Translations under genes and position numbers: made by a program | Assembly: GCA_947625495.1 (NCBI GenBank) | Contig: CANQOQ010000007.1 | Coordinates: 1 to 64,000, forward strand | Direction: 5' to 3' | DNA from: Candidatus Gastranaerophilales bacterium | GTDB taxonomy: Bacteria > Cyanobacteriota > Vampirovibrionia > Gastranaerophilales > Gastranaerophilaceae | DNA length: 64,000 bases | The notes under the pieces: generated by a model | The model's database searches: none | What the model saw: the letters and a program-made list of their open reading frames with translations, nothing else | What the model was told of the DNA's origin: nothing | In this document: positions 41,889-51,252 of the stretch, one piece after another | Numbering within the stretch: the first letter of the stretch is position 1 | Layout of the letters: the number at the start of each line of letters is the position of its first letter

Positions 41889-43010
41889 TTAAAATCCTAT
41901 TAATTCGGGGAGTTCAGTATATTCAAGATTAAGAGATTCGGCAACACCCTTATTTGTAAGTTTACCGTTATAAGTATTAATTCCTTTTGCTAAATCCGGA
42001 TTTTGTTTTATGGAATTTATAATTCCGTTATTTGCAATTTTTAGTAAATATTTAATAGTTTCATTAGTAAGAGCAAAAGTAGAAGTTCTGGCTACACTTC
42101 CGGGAATATTGGCAACGCTGTAATGAATTACGCCGTATTTCTCATAAGCAGGATTTTCGTGGGTAGTAATACGATCTATAGTTTCTACAATACCGCCTTG
42201 GTCAATAGAAACATCCACAATTACTGATCCCTTTTTCATGTTTTTTACCATCTCTTCAGTAATAATTTTAGGAGCTTTATGTCCTGCAATCAGTACGGCA
42301 CATATTAAAACATCTGCTTCCCGTGTAAGCTGCTTTAATGTATTTTCGTTTGAAATAAAAGTTTTAACTTTAGAAGAAAATATATTATCAATTTTGCGGA
42401 GTTTATCCGTATTAATATCGGCAACTGCGACATCAGCTCCCATTCCAACTGCAATTTTGGCAGCATTAATTCCTACATTACCTGCTCCAATAATTAAAAC
42501 TTTACCTTTAGGCACTCCTGCTATACCGCCTAATAAAATCCCCGCCCCTTTATTTCTGTTTTCAAGTAAATTTGCTGCTATTTGTATGGACATTTTACCT
42601 GCGACTTCACTCATGGGAGTCAGTAAAGGCAGACTTCCGTCAGGGTTTTCAATAGTTTCATAGGCTATTCCTGTTATTTTTTTCTCAAGCAATACTTTTG
42701 TTAAAGCCGGTTCTACTGCCAAGTGCAGATATGTAAATAGTATTTGCCCCTTTTTTAATAATTTATATTCGGACGGCTGTGGTTCTTTTACTTTTATTAT
42801 AATGTCAGAGTCAGAATATATTTCTTCTTTTGTATTTAATATTTCCGCTCCTGCGTTTTTATAGTCATCATCTGTAAAACCGCTCCCTACTCCAGCCGTT
42901 TTTTCGATTAATACTTTATGATTATTTTTAATCAGAGATTTTACGCCGTTAGGTGTAATTCCTACTCTGTCTTCCATATTTTTTATTTCTTTAGGAACTC
43001 CTATAATCAT
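41889..43010 (-). CDS. ald: Alanine dehydrogenase
   Basis: 373 residues, full length. Motifs: MIIGVPKEIKNMEDRVGITP, KVKEPQPSEY, LTPMSEVAGKMSIQ, the NAD-binding GAGNVGINAAKIAVGMGADV and DVSIDQGG, and the final SVANIPGSVARTSTFAL. It interconverts L-alanine and pyruvate with NAD and ammonia. 3 bp after pyrF on the same strand, so co-transcribed. Confidence 0.95.
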   Translation of the reverse strand: MIIGVPKEIKNMEDRVGITPNGVKSLIKNNHKVLIEKTAGVGSGFTDDDYKNAGAEILNTKEEIYSDSDIIIKVKEPQPSEYKLLKKGQILFTYLHLAVEPALTKVLLEKKITGIAYETIENPDGSLPLLTPMSEVAGKMSIQIAANLLENRNKGAGILLGGIAGVPKGKVLIIGAGNVGINAAKIAVGMGADVAVADINTDKLRKIDNIFSSKVKTFISNENTLKQLTREADVLICAVLIAGHKAPKIITEEMVKNMKKGSVIVDVSIDQGGIVETIDRITTHENPAYEKYGVIHYSVANIPGSVARTSTFALTNETIKYLLKIANNGIINSIKQNPDLAKGINTYNGKLTNKGVAESLNLEYTELPELIGF

Positions 43011-43013
43011 AAT

Positions 43014-43775
43014 TTATATTCCTTTTTCTTTGAGTATGAGAGCTTCTTCAATTTCGGTAATAATCAATTTTGCTGCCGCAACCGGATCATGAGCTAATGT
43101 AACAGGTCTTCCTATTACCATATAGTCAGCTCCTGCTTTTATTGCATCGGAAGGCGATACTATTCTTATTTGGTCGTTAACTATTGCCCACGTTGGTCTA
43201 ACTGCAGGACATACAACTATAAAATCCTCGCCCAGCTCCTTTTTTATCTTTTCTGCATCGGTATCAGGTGCTACAACCCCTGAAAGTCCCGATTCCTTAG
43301 CTATTCTTGCAAGTTTAAGCGCATATTCGGAAATATTCATTTCAACACCTAACTCATTTGTTAGTGTTTTTTGTCCGAAGCTTGATAGTAATGTAGCCGC
43401 AAGTATTATCGGAGGCGCTATTTCATTCTTTTTTGCATATTCATTACAGGCATCTAATGTACTTGTCATCATCTTTGAACTGCCCGTTGCACTTATGTTA
43501 AAAAAATCTATTCCGTGTTTTAATAAATTGATGCATGTTTGAGCAACCGTATTGGGTATATCCTGAAACTTCCCGTCAAAATATACCTTACCGCCATGTT
43601 CTTTTATAACTTCAACGGATTTATATCCGCATGAAGTAAATAACTGTAAACCTACCTTAAAAAAACCTACATAATCTTTTAATAAATCAACGTATTTAAT
43701 AACTTCTTCCGTGCTGTCTACATCAAGCGCAAGTATTATCCTGTCTTTTGCCGTTGTTGGTTTTATTATTTCCAT
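43014..43775 (-). CDS. pyrF: Orotidine-5'-phosphate decarboxylase
   Basis: 253 residues from ATG 43775; the TTG at 43787 is less likely. LALDVD near the N-terminus, KVGLQLF, the catalytic YFDGKFQDIPNTV (Asp and Lys of the type I/II active site) and VCPAVRPTW...IVSPSDAIKAGADYMVIGRPV. It makes UMP from OMP, the last pyrimidine step. First gene of the pyrF-ald pair. Confidence 0.93.
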   Translation of the reverse strand: MEIIKPTTAKDRIILALDVDSTEEVIKYVDLLKDYVGFFKVGLQLFTSCGYKSVEVIKEHGGKVYFDGKFQDIPNTVAQTCINLLKHGIDFFNISATGSSKMMTSTLDACNEYAKKNEIAPPIILAATLLSSFGQKTLTNELGVEMNISEYALKLARIAKESGLSGVVAPDTDAEKIKKELGEDFIVVCPAVRPTWAIVNDQIRIVSPSDAIKAGADYMVIGRPVTLAHDPVAAAKLIITEIEEALILKEKGI

Positions 43776-43841
43776 AACTTTTCTCAATATATAAATAATG
43801 AAAATATATTATCACTATAAGAATAAGTTATCAATCTTTTA

Positions 43842-44210
43842 TTAAATGCAGGCAGCTCCGATTTCCATTAATTCTTCTTCTGCCAGAAGTGCTTTCATAT
43901 ATGCTTCTGAAGGCTCCATTCCCGTTTTAATATAATCGTTATATATGTGATTAAATATATCTTCGCACCCGCATAATAAAGCAGGATTATTTTGCGCAAG
44001 TCGTACGGCTTCTTCTATACTTTTTTGGATATCAGCATCATGAATACTTTTGACTTGAGAACGACCAAGGATTCCCGTATCAGGTATATAGTTATGTTCC
44101 TTTTGTTCTTCTTGTACAGCAGTTTCTTTTTTCGGCTCATTGTTTATCTTGGTGCCGATTTTATCGGTGTTCCTTCCAAAATTTGGTATATTATTATTAA
44201 TCTCAGCCAT
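43842..44210 (-). CDS. Hypothetical soluble protein, 122 residues
   Basis: Start at ATG 44210, six bases behind GGAG; earlier ATGs in frame lack this. N-terminal 60 residues are disordered and charged (KKETAVQEEQKEHNY), the C-terminal half is helical (DIQKSIEEAVRLAQNNPALLCGCEDIFNHIYNDYI, SEAYMKALLAEEEL). A CGC pair is the only notable motif. No family recognised; single gene. Confidence 0.6.
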   Translation of the reverse strand: MAEINNNIPNFGRNTDKIGTKINNEPKKETAVQEEQKEHNYIPDTGILGRSQVKSIHDADIQKSIEEAVRLAQNNPALLCGCEDIFNHIYNDYIKTGMEPSEAYMKALLAEEELMEIGAACI

Positions 44211-44490
44211 TTTCATCTCCGTGTTCATTTGCATTTTATTTTAAAACCTGTTACAAAAATTTTTTGCTAGTCTTTTTTTAAATATATACTTTTTTTTATG
44301 TTATTAATGTTTTAAATAGGTTTAAATGCCTTTTGTAATAATGGTTTTAGATATATTGATTTATTGTTAACATTTCTTAATATAATATATAAATATTAAG
44401 TATAAAATATCTAAACTTTAAAATAAAATAATTTTATTGTCAAATAATCGGTTGATTGAAAATAAAATATTTTTAATTCAAAATTATAAT

Positions 44491-45564
44491 ATGTTAAGAG
44501 TAGTAATTTTATTAATTTTTTTAATATATGCAATGCCTGTATTTCCTAAAAGTACTGAAAAACTGGATGTAAAGTCTCAAAGTTTTATGGATTTGGGCAG
44601 ATATGTAGAGACTTTAGAAATAAATGAATCTGATGAACCTCAGGAAAATAAAGAAATTGAGGAGGATAATACCTTTGAGGACGAGGCTATTCTTGATGTT
44701 GAAAAAAGATATGAACGAAATGCCGTTGAACTAAACTTATATGATACCTCGGATGAGGCTTTATCTGATGTAAACAGTGACAGAGTATTCAAATTAAAAG
44801 TAAACGAAACGCAGGTAAAAATAGAAAATGAAATAAAAGCTGAAAATATGATTTGGGATGGTTCTAAAGCTTTTTCAAATGCATTTTTTACGGATACAAG
44901 ACAATTAGCGCCAATACCGGGAGTTGTTAATTCTCAAGAATTGTCGGCAAAAATATCACCATCTCTGTCTGCTTCATTGGGACAGACATACTTAAATGAT
45001 TCGTTAGGGACATCTGTTCTTTTTGTACGTACTAATGAATCAACTTATAATACAGGCTCTGTCGTTGCGTATAAGGGTAATGCTTTGAATTTTTCCTTAG
45101 GCTCCTTTTCTTCTTCCTATAACCATGCAGCTTCAGGAGGTGCCATATTATCTACTAATCCTCTGTCTCTCCCAAAAAATACGGGCAGTTTAAGCTTCGG
45201 AGGCGCCTATTTCGCTAATGAAGCGCAGGAAAATAATAAAATTACAAGCGGATTATTCGGAGAATATAAATTTAAAAGGTTAAAACTTAATGCTCAAGTT
45301 GCGCAAAGCAAATATTCGGATGATATTAATTATAATACCAGTTTATATTTTATTCCCGAATATAGAATTTCGGATTCTTTTTATTTAAAAACACGTTTTA
45401 TAAGGAATGTTTCTCAAAACACAATGCAGGATGAACTTGTTTTATCATATAAACCTATAAAAAGTAAAAGAAATCTTGAAATAGAACTTAATGCTTCAAA
45501 TCAATACTCGGATACTTCAAATATAAAACAGAGATTAAAACTTTCAACAACCTTTAGAATATAA
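44491..45564 (+). CDS. Outer-membrane beta-barrel-like protein
   Basis: About 357 residues from ATG 44491, which opens a signal peptide (MLRVVILLIFLIYAMPVFPK); the longer frame starts at TTG. After an acidic, disordered part (residues 30-90) come alternating strands (SLSASLGQTYLNDSLGTSVLF, NALNFSLGSFSSSYN, GSLSFGGAYFANE, LKLNAQVAQSKYS, FYLKTRFIRNVS, LELNASNQYS-type) and a final RLKLSTTFRI. That ending, with aromatic third from last, is a BAM-recognition signal. Likely a 10-14 strand barrel. The upstream 250 bp are very AT-rich with no clear gene. Ends in a shared terminator. Confidence 0.7.
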   Translation: MLRVVILLIFLIYAMPVFPKSTEKLDVKSQSFMDLGRYVETLEINESDEPQENKEIEEDNTFEDEAILDVEKRYERNAVELNLYDTSDEALSDVNSDRVFKLKVNETQVKIENEIKAENMIWDGSKAFSNAFFTDTRQLAPIPGVVNSQELSAKISPSLSASLGQTYLNDSLGTSVLFVRTNESTYNTGSVVAYKGNALNFSLGSFSSSYNHAASGGAILSTNPLSLPKNTGSLSFGGAYFANEAQENNKITSGLFGEYKFKRLKLNAQVAQSKYSDDINYNTSLYFIPEYRISDSFYLKTRFIRNVSQNTMQDELVLSYKPIKSKRNLEIELNASNQYSDTSNIKQRLKLSTTFRI

Positions 45565-45594
45565 AAAAAGAGAGGCTTTTAACCTCTCTTTTTT
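45563..45594. terminator. Bidirectional terminator
   Basis: AAAAAAAGAGAGG-CTTTTAA-CCTCTCTTTTTT: GAGAGG/CCTCTC stem flanked by A- and T-runs, between the convergent barrel gene and tpiA. Confidence 0.88.
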
Positions 45595-45608
45595 ATTCGA
45601 TTTATCAA

Positions 45609-46385
45609 TTACATAGCGCCTTTAACAATTTGGCTGAAGCTTTCAACTTTAAGACTTGCGCCGCCTACTAAAGCTCCGTCTATATCTGATTGAGCCATTT
45701 GTTCTTTTATTGTTTCGGGTTTTACGCTTCCTCCGTATAATATTCTGATTGAATCAGCAGTATTAGCATCATATAAACCTTTTACAACATTTCTTATCAT
45801 TGCAATAACTCTGTTTGCTTCAACGGAATCACAAGTTTTTCCTGTTCCTATTGCCCAGATTGGTTCATAAGCTATTATTGATTTTGCAACCTGTTCTTTA
45901 GTTAATTCTCTTAGAGCTTTTGTTATTTGAGATGATATATGATAGTCCGTAACTCCTGCTTCTCTTTGTTCTAAAGATTCACCGCAGCATATAATCGGAA
46001 TTAAACCGTTAGCTAAGATAGCCTTTGCTTTTTTATTTACCATTTCATCAGTTTCACCGAAGTATTCTCTTCTTTCAGAATGACCGATAATAATATATTC
46101 ACATCCGGCATCTTTAAGCATTTCAACAGAGCATTCGCCTGTAAATGCACCTTGTGTTTCAAAGTAGCAGTTTTGAGCAGCTAATCTTACTTTCCCGCAT
46201 CCGCAATCTTTTAAAGCTTTATTTGCTGCATATAATGATGTAAATGTAGGGGCTATTATTACTTCGGGAAGTGCTGATTTTTCCTCATCTTTTAATGCCT
46301 GCATAATTCCGTTTGTTAATTCTATGGCTTCGGATTGAAGCTTATGCATTTTCCAATTTCCTGCAATAACGGGTCTTCTTGACAT
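45609..46385 (-). CDS. tpiA: Triosephosphate isomerase
   Basis: 258 residues. RPVIAGNWKMHK at the N-terminus (active Lys), YIIIGHSERREYFGE (His), IIAYEPIWAIGTGK (catalytic Glu) and ILYGGSVKPET with GALVGGASL (phosphate loops). Full-length dimeric TIM of glycolysis and gluconeogenesis. Stands alone, not next to gapA or pgk. AGAGG lies before ATG 46385. Confidence 0.96.
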   Translation of the reverse strand: MSRRPVIAGNWKMHKLQSEAIELTNGIMQALKDEEKSALPEVIIAPTFTSLYAANKALKDCGCGKVRLAAQNCYFETQGAFTGECSVEMLKDAGCEYIIIGHSERREYFGETDEMVNKKAKAILANGLIPIICCGESLEQREAGVTDYHISSQITKALRELTKEQVAKSIIAYEPIWAIGTGKTCDSVEANRVIAMIRNVVKGLYDANTADSIRILYGGSVKPETIKEQMAQSDIDGALVGGASLKVESFSQIVKGAM

Positions 46386-46817
46386 ATTTTACCTCTTTTC
46401 TTTGTACTATCCACATGAAAATATTAGGCAAAACACATTTTTTTATCAAGTTTTATTATGCGGATATATAATCCAATACCGCAACCTTCCGCTTGCTTCA
46501 TTGAAACTGCTTTATGCTCGGTCTTGTCGTTTCTTCTCGGAATACGTGAAATCTTTCTCTGACAATAATTTTATTTGTCTATTTTAACAGGACAGTATAC
46601 ATATTCTTTTTCTTTAATGGGAAATAAATACCGCAAAAGGTTTAAAATAACTTTAGTAAAATTCAAAACACTATTCATTATTATATATCGTACCCCTTTT
46701 GTTCAAAAACACTTTGACATTCTACATCATTTATAAAAATTTTTCCAGTGTTATGTATACATTTGTTAAATTATATGTTTTGTTGTAAAATATCCATAGG
46801 AAATGAGGGATTTTATA
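46386..46817 (+). promoter_or_regulatory. Intergenic 432 bp with a clear sigma-70 promoter
   Basis: No gene: the 61-codon frame at 46402 has no binding site. Near the right end a promoter TTGTTA (46763-46768), 17-bp spacer, TAAAAT (46786-46791) points to the gene at 46818. The left half (46440-46560) is a GC-richer patch with short repeats of the GCGGAAGG type on the minus strand, in style like the block at 59431-59700; it may be repeat-derived or a small RNA. Confidence 0.6.
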
Positions 46818-47585
46818 ATGTCTGAGAACTGGATTTTTGTTATTAATGTTATTTCACTTGTATTAGTTCCCTTTTTAATTATTTTTTATATTTTACTGAG
46901 AAATAAAATGACAAAACTTTGGCATATTTTGTATTTGTTTATATTCTTAGTTGTTATTGCCTCATTTATTGCAAGTTTTATTATAATTTATAATAATAAA
47001 TATTTTGATTCGATTGCTTTTCAAATCGGTAATATTTTGTACAGTAGTTATTATTATATTTTTCTTTTAAGTTTTGTTTTGCTTATTGCTCTGGTTACAC
47101 TTTCTTTTAAGTCAAATTATATAGAGGAAAAATCAGTTAAAAATATTGAAATATGTGTTCTTATAACATGTATACTTTTATATTTATCTTCGCCTGTATT
47201 TATATGTAAGTCGAAGATTATCTCAAAATTAATGCCTAATTCAAAGTATAATATACAACTTGTTATGATAAATATGGAAAAGATATCTCCATTAAAGGGG
47301 ATTCTTGCTTCTAAAACTGCAAAAAGTATTACGGAAAGAATGATTTCATATTATAACAATCAGGATAAATTATATGTTGAATTTTCTCCTGTTGCCTTAG
47401 AATTATATGATATAGCTGCAAGTTACGGAAATTATTCCGATGAATATCTAAATCTTGCGGATTTATATTATAACCTCGGGCAATATGAAGATGCTCTTTC
47501 TGTTTTAGAATTGATAAAAAACAATGAATCAAAATCTAAATTAAAAATTAAAAAGTTAGAAAGAAAAATTAAATCAAAATCTTAA
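46818..47585 (+). CDS. Membrane protein with C-terminal TPR-like part
   Basis: 255 residues from ATG 46818 (GAGGG upstream; ATG 46803 sits too close to its AGGA). Four membrane helices in the first 140 residues (VINVISLVLVPFLIIFYILL, LWHILYLFIFLVVIASFI, YYIFLLSFVLLIALVTL, ICVLITCILLYLSSPVFI), then a soluble tail with one or two TPRs (YDIAASYGNYSDEYLNLADLYYNLGQYEDAL). Basic end KSKLKIKKLERKIKSKS. Function unknown. Overlaps the convergent YhcH-family gene by 17 bp. Confidence 0.7.
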   Translation: MSENWIFVINVISLVLVPFLIIFYILLRNKMTKLWHILYLFIFLVVIASFIASFIIIYNNKYFDSIAFQIGNILYSSYYYIFLLSFVLLIALVTLSFKSNYIEEKSVKNIEICVLITCILLYLSSPVFICKSKIISKLMPNSKYNIQLVMINMEKISPLKGILASKTAKSITERMISYYNNQDKLYVEFSPVALELYDIAASYGNYSDEYLNLADLYYNLGQYEDALSVLELIKNNESKSKLKIKKLERKIKSKS

Positions 47586-48012
47586 ATATAGCTTTTTTTA
47601 CGTGTTTGGGATTATCAATACAAAGAGCCGGCATGTGAGCATCCTGAGGATAAAATATCAAAAATACGTTTTTATCTGCTTTTATTTTATCCACACTGCC
47701 TGATAAAAACATAACATCTTTATCTGTGTCATAATTTTCCGTAACTTTTGTGTTATCTGAATTTGTATACCCCATATATTCTTCACCCGAAACAACGACT
47801 TGAATGTCAATATATTTCTTGTGTGCTTCAAGTTTTTGAACGGGTTTTGTTTCATATTCCTGAAGATTAAAAAAGACTTCATCTCCTCTGATTTGGTGTT
47901 TTCCGCATTCTAATTTATTTAAATCATTATTTTTTATAAAATCAAAAACAATTTTAAAATCTTTGTGTAAACAGTTGTATTTATCCGTATTTTTAATATT
48001 ATCAACTATCAT
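47569..48012 (-). CDS. YhcH/YjgK/YiaL family protein
   Basis: 147 residues, full length for the DUF386 family. Cupin-like motifs GKHQIRGDEVFFNLQEYETKP, EAHKKYIDIQVVVSGEEYMGY and FLIFYPQDAHMPAL place the metal-binding His/Glu residues. Members act on sialic-acid or related sugars (anomerase-like) or are linked to biofilm formation; the substrate here is unknown. AAAGGAG lies before ATG 48012. Confidence 0.9.
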   Translation of the reverse strand: MIVDNIKNTDKYNCLHKDFKIVFDFIKNNDLNKLECGKHQIRGDEVFFNLQEYETKPVQKLEAHKKYIDIQVVVSGEEYMGYTNSDNTKVTENYDTDKDVMFLSGSVDKIKADKNVFLIFYPQDAHMPALCIDNPKHVKKAIFKILI

Positions 48013-48132
48013 TTTAATTCTCCTTTTAATGTAACAAAAATTTTAACAATTGTTTAAAAAAAAGGCAATTCTTTCATTAAAAAAAACTTTATATAAATAC
48101 TAGGGAATTTAGACTTTTTTCGGGGGAAAATA

Positions 48133-48336
48133 ATGAACGAAGAACAACTAAATGTAGTTTTAGGTACGATATCAGAACCAATAAAAAATGCTTATAGTAT
48201 TACTTCGAGAAAACAAAGAGAAGAAATTCAACGTATAACAAGAATTTTTATAATAAACGAAGAACAAAAAAATAAACATAAATTGCTTGCTATAAAGAAT
48301 CTGGCAACAATGAAAGTTGTATTTAGTAATAATTAG
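48133..48336 (+). CDS. Small hypothetical protein, 67 residues
   Basis: Charged helical protein (MNEEQLNVVLGTISEPIKNA...RKQREEIQRITRIFIINEEQKNKHK). CGGGGGA stands nine bases before ATG 48133, one of the best binding sites in the area, which argues for a real gene. No Cys, signal or membrane helix. Ends directly against the GNAT gene on the other strand. Confidence 0.6.
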   Translation: MNEEQLNVVLGTISEPIKNAYSITSRKQREEIQRITRIFIINEEQKNKHKLLAIKNLATMKVVFSNN

Positions 48337-49332
48337 TTAAATATTAGATGCAGGATGATATGCCATCGGATAAGAGTATTGCTCTGTAAATCCGTTGGCA
48401 TTATACATATTAACGGCTGCCATATTATCGGAATCACAGCTTGCGTTAATTTCTTTTAATTCCCATCCACCTGTTATTGCGGAAGTTAAGAGGTTATCAA
48501 TCATATATTTTAAAAGCATTTTCCCGTATCTTTGATGTCTGTATTTTTTTAATATAGCAACAATAGGAACATTAGCTATTTTATCATTGGTTAAATTTGC
48601 GAAACAAAATCCGACGGGTCGTTTTTTATAGACAAGCACCTTTGTAATTCCGGGCAGGAATTGTCCGTAGATATTTTCTGTGATTTTATCGAGTATATCT
48701 CTGCATCCTTGAACAGAGGTGAAACGGCTGTCAAAGAGTGCATCTGATGAATCTCTGAATGCCTGATATATTATATCTGCTGCTTCTCTTGAATATATTG
48801 TTTTCCAATTTGTAATCGTAAAATCTTTCGGGAGTTTTGGAACATATATTTCTTTTGATTTATTTATGGCATTAATATCGGAGAAATTAAAAGCCATAAC
48901 TGAAGTATTAACGGTTTTAAATCCGTATTCTTCAATATCCTGAACAAAAGATGATTGTTTCCCCAGCATCGGGTAAGTTACAATCTTATCACGCATTAAA
49001 GGTTTATTGATTTCAATAAATTTTTCCAAAAGTAATCTTCGTTTTGAATTAATATTTTCGTTTCCGATACAGTGAATAATGTTAAGTTCAATGGCTTCCG
49101 AAATGACTGTAGTATATACAAGAAATCCTGTCGGAATATCATCTTCAAAAAGAATCAGACAGTTTAAAAGTCCTTTTTCAATACTTTTTATAAAGTTTTC
49201 ATAATCTAAAGGTGCAAGTTCAAAATTATAATCTGAAAATGCACATTGCCTGAAATTATTATAAACTCCGGAAAAGATTTTGTAATATGTTGTATTATAT
49301 TGTTCTACTTTAAAAATCGTAATGCTTGCCAT
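48337..49332 (-). CDS. GNAT-family N-acetyltransferase
   Basis: 331 residues, about twice the single-domain length. The C-terminal half carries the acetyl-CoA loop (AILKKYRHQRYGKMLLKYMI, the R/QxxGxG/A position) and NASCDSDNMAAVNMYNANGF. The N-terminal half has a second, more degenerate GNAT fold (IPTGFLVYTTVISEAIELNI, SKRRLLLEKFI). Tandem GNATs usually act on amines or peptides; substrate unknown. It ends the leftward ribE-ribBA-GNAT run, 11 bp after ribBA. Confidence 0.85.
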   Translation of the reverse strand: MASITIFKVEQYNTTYYKIFSGVYNNFRQCAFSDYNFELAPLDYENFIKSIEKGLLNCLILFEDDIPTGFLVYTTVISEAIELNIIHCIGNENINSKRRLLLEKFIEINKPLMRDKIVTYPMLGKQSSFVQDIEEYGFKTVNTSVMAFNFSDINAINKSKEIYVPKLPKDFTITNWKTIYSREAADIIYQAFRDSSDALFDSRFTSVQGCRDILDKITENIYGQFLPGITKVLVYKKRPVGFCFANLTNDKIANVPIVAILKKYRHQRYGKMLLKYMIDNLLTSAITGGWELKEINASCDSDNMAAVNMYNANGFTEQYSYPMAYHPASNI

Positions 49333-49343
49333 ATTCTTTTCTC

Positions 49344-50558
49344 TTATAAATCAATTAAGTGCTCCATTTTATCCACTTTTGTGTGAATATATTTTTCATT
49401 ATACTTATTTAAGTGTGTTTTTAAAGCTACCCTTTCGGCTACTTCTAAACCATAACCTTTTAGGGCAATAATTTTAGTCGGGTTATTAGTAATGAGTTTA
49501 AACTTCGTATAGCCCAAGTCTCTAAGAATTTGAGCGCCTATGCCGTAGTTTCTTAAGTCGGGAAGAAATCCCAGTGATATATTTGCTTCAACTGTATCCT
49601 GTCCTTTTTCCTGAAGTGCATAAGCTTTAATTTTGTTAACGAGACCTATACCTCTGCCTTCATGCCCTCTCATATAAATAAGAGCGCCTTTTCCGTATTC
49701 TTCAATAAGTCTTAAAGCTGATTCCAATTGGTTTTGGCAGTCACATCTTTTAGAGTGGAATATGTCACCCGTAAGACATTCAGAGTGTACACGAACAAGA
49801 GGAATTTTATCAGTTCCGTCATCTTTAACAATTGCGACTTGCTCTGTTCCGTTAAGTTTATTTGTATAGCCGTATACTTTAAAATCTCCATAGTCAGAAG
49901 GCAGGTTTGCAACTGCTTCACGTACCATAAACATTTCTTTTTGGAGCCTGTATTCAATTAACTGTGCAACTGTTATGAACTTTAAGTTATGCTGTTTTGA
50001 AAACTCCACCAGATTATCTCTTCTTGCCATTGTACCGTCATCGTTAACTATTTCGCATATAACGGCAGCAGGAGTTAAACCTGCTAATCTGGACAAATCG
50101 ACAGAGGCTTCAGTGTGTCCGACTCTTTCAAGTACACCGCCCGTACGTGCAATTAAAGGAAATATATGACCCGGACGTGATAAATCGGATGAAGTTGCAT
50201 CATTGGCTACTGCAACTTCTATTGTTTTTGCTCTGTCATAAGCACTTACGCCTGTTGTTACTCCGTATTTTTTAACGGCGTCTATACTCTGTGTGAATGC
50301 TGTGCCTTTAGGGTCAGTATTATGGCTCACCATTTCGGACAATCCGAGTTTATCCGCTTTTTCTCTTGTCAAGGCAAGACATACAACACCTCTGCATTTT
50401 GAAATCAGAAAATTGATAACGTCAGGTGTTGCAAACTGAGCCGGAATGATAACGTCACCTTCATTTTCTCTGTCTTCATCATCAGCTACTATAACAGGTC
50501 TGCCGTTTTTAAAATCTTCTATTGCTTCTTCTATTGTATTAAACTTAATTTCACTCAT
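49344..50558 (-). CDS. ribBA: Bifunctional DHBP synthase / GTP cyclohydrolase II
   Basis: 404 residues. RibB domain: VIVADDEDRENEGD, SKCRGVVCLAL, RPGHIFPL...HTEASVDL, then RibA domain with the zinc Cys cluster SECLTGDIFHSKRCDC, RGHEGRGIGLVNKIKAY and NYGIGAQIL...ITNNPTK. It makes both riboflavin precursors, from ribulose-5-phosphate and from GTP. 1 bp after ribE, so coupled. ribD and ribH are not here, and no FMN riboswitch is visible upstream of ribE. Confidence 0.97.
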   Translation of the reverse strand: MSEIKFNTIEEAIEDFKNGRPVIVADDEDRENEGDVIIPAQFATPDVINFLISKCRGVVCLALTREKADKLGLSEMVSHNTDPKGTAFTQSIDAVKKYGVTTGVSAYDRAKTIEVAVANDATSSDLSRPGHIFPLIARTGGVLERVGHTEASVDLSRLAGLTPAAVICEIVNDDGTMARRDNLVEFSKQHNLKFITVAQLIEYRLQKEMFMVREAVANLPSDYGDFKVYGYTNKLNGTEQVAIVKDDGTDKIPLVRVHSECLTGDIFHSKRCDCQNQLESALRLIEEYGKGALIYMRGHEGRGIGLVNKIKAYALQEKGQDTVEANISLGFLPDLRNYGIGAQILRDLGYTKFKLITNNPTKIIALKGYGLEVAERVALKTHLNKYNEKYIHTKVDKMEHLIDL

Positions 50559-50559
50559 A

Positions 50560-51201
50560 TTAAACGAATCCGTTTTCCGATAAAAAATTATAATTAATTT
50601 TATTTGTATTATCTTTTGAAATTAAAATTTTTTCAACATATTTAGCCATTATATCTGTTTCAATGTTTACAATATCACCTTTCTTTAAGCCGGATAGATT
50701 AACTGATTTTATTGTTTCAGGAATAAGTTCAACTGAAAATATATTATCTTCTATGGAGGCAATTGTAAGGCTTACTCCGTTAACAGCAACAGAGCCTTTA
50801 TAAATGACATATTTTTTAAAATTATCGGGCAGTTTGAAAAACATTTTTTTGGAAAAGCCGTCATCTATAGATTGAACAAAAACGGCAGTGCAGTCGATGT
50901 GCCCTGATACTATATGTCCGTCAAGTCTTTTGCTTAATGTTAATGCTCTTTCTAAGTTTACAATGTCACCTGATTTGAAATTTTTAAAATTGGTTACTTT
51001 CAATGTTTCATTAGAAGCTTGAACGGTAATAGAATTTGTGTCGAATGAAATAACACTCTGGCAGGCTCCGTTTATACAAATACTTGCGCCTTTATTAATA
51101 TCCTCTAATATCTTATTGCATTCGATAATAAGCGTCATACCTGATGATGAAGCTTTTATTCCTTTTATTTTACCCTGTTCTTCTATAAGACCTGTAAACA
51201 T
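50560..51201 (-). CDS. ribE: Riboflavin synthase alpha chain
   Basis: 213 residues, two repeated lumazine-binding domains: MFTGLIEEQGKIKGI with GASICINGACQSVISFD, and GHIVSGHIDCTAVF with KGSVAVNGVSLTIASIE. It joins two lumazines to riboflavin. First gene of the rib pair. Only 51 bp separate it from the autotransporter end, with an AT-rich promoter region and no RFN-type fold. It is called ribC in some species. Confidence 0.95.
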   Translation of the reverse strand: MFTGLIEEQGKIKGIKASSSGMTLIIECNKILEDINKGASICINGACQSVISFDTNSITVQASNETLKVTNFKNFKSGDIVNLERALTLSKRLDGHIVSGHIDCTAVFVQSIDDGFSKKMFFKLPDNFKKYVIYKGSVAVNGVSLTIASIEDNIFSVELIPETIKSVNLSGLKKGDIVNIETDIMAKYVEKILISKDNTNKINYNFLSENGFV

Positions 51202-51252
51202 AAATAAAGTTTAGCATAAATAGATATACTTTATTTAAACTTTGAATTATTA

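Noticed and set aside
46402-46587. 61-codon rightward frame after tpiA
   Set aside because: No ribosome binding site, no recognisable features, and it overlaps the GC-richer repeat-like patch.
51202-51252. FMN riboswitch before the rib genes
   Set aside because: Only 51 bp lie upstream of ribE and none of the RFN core motifs is visible.
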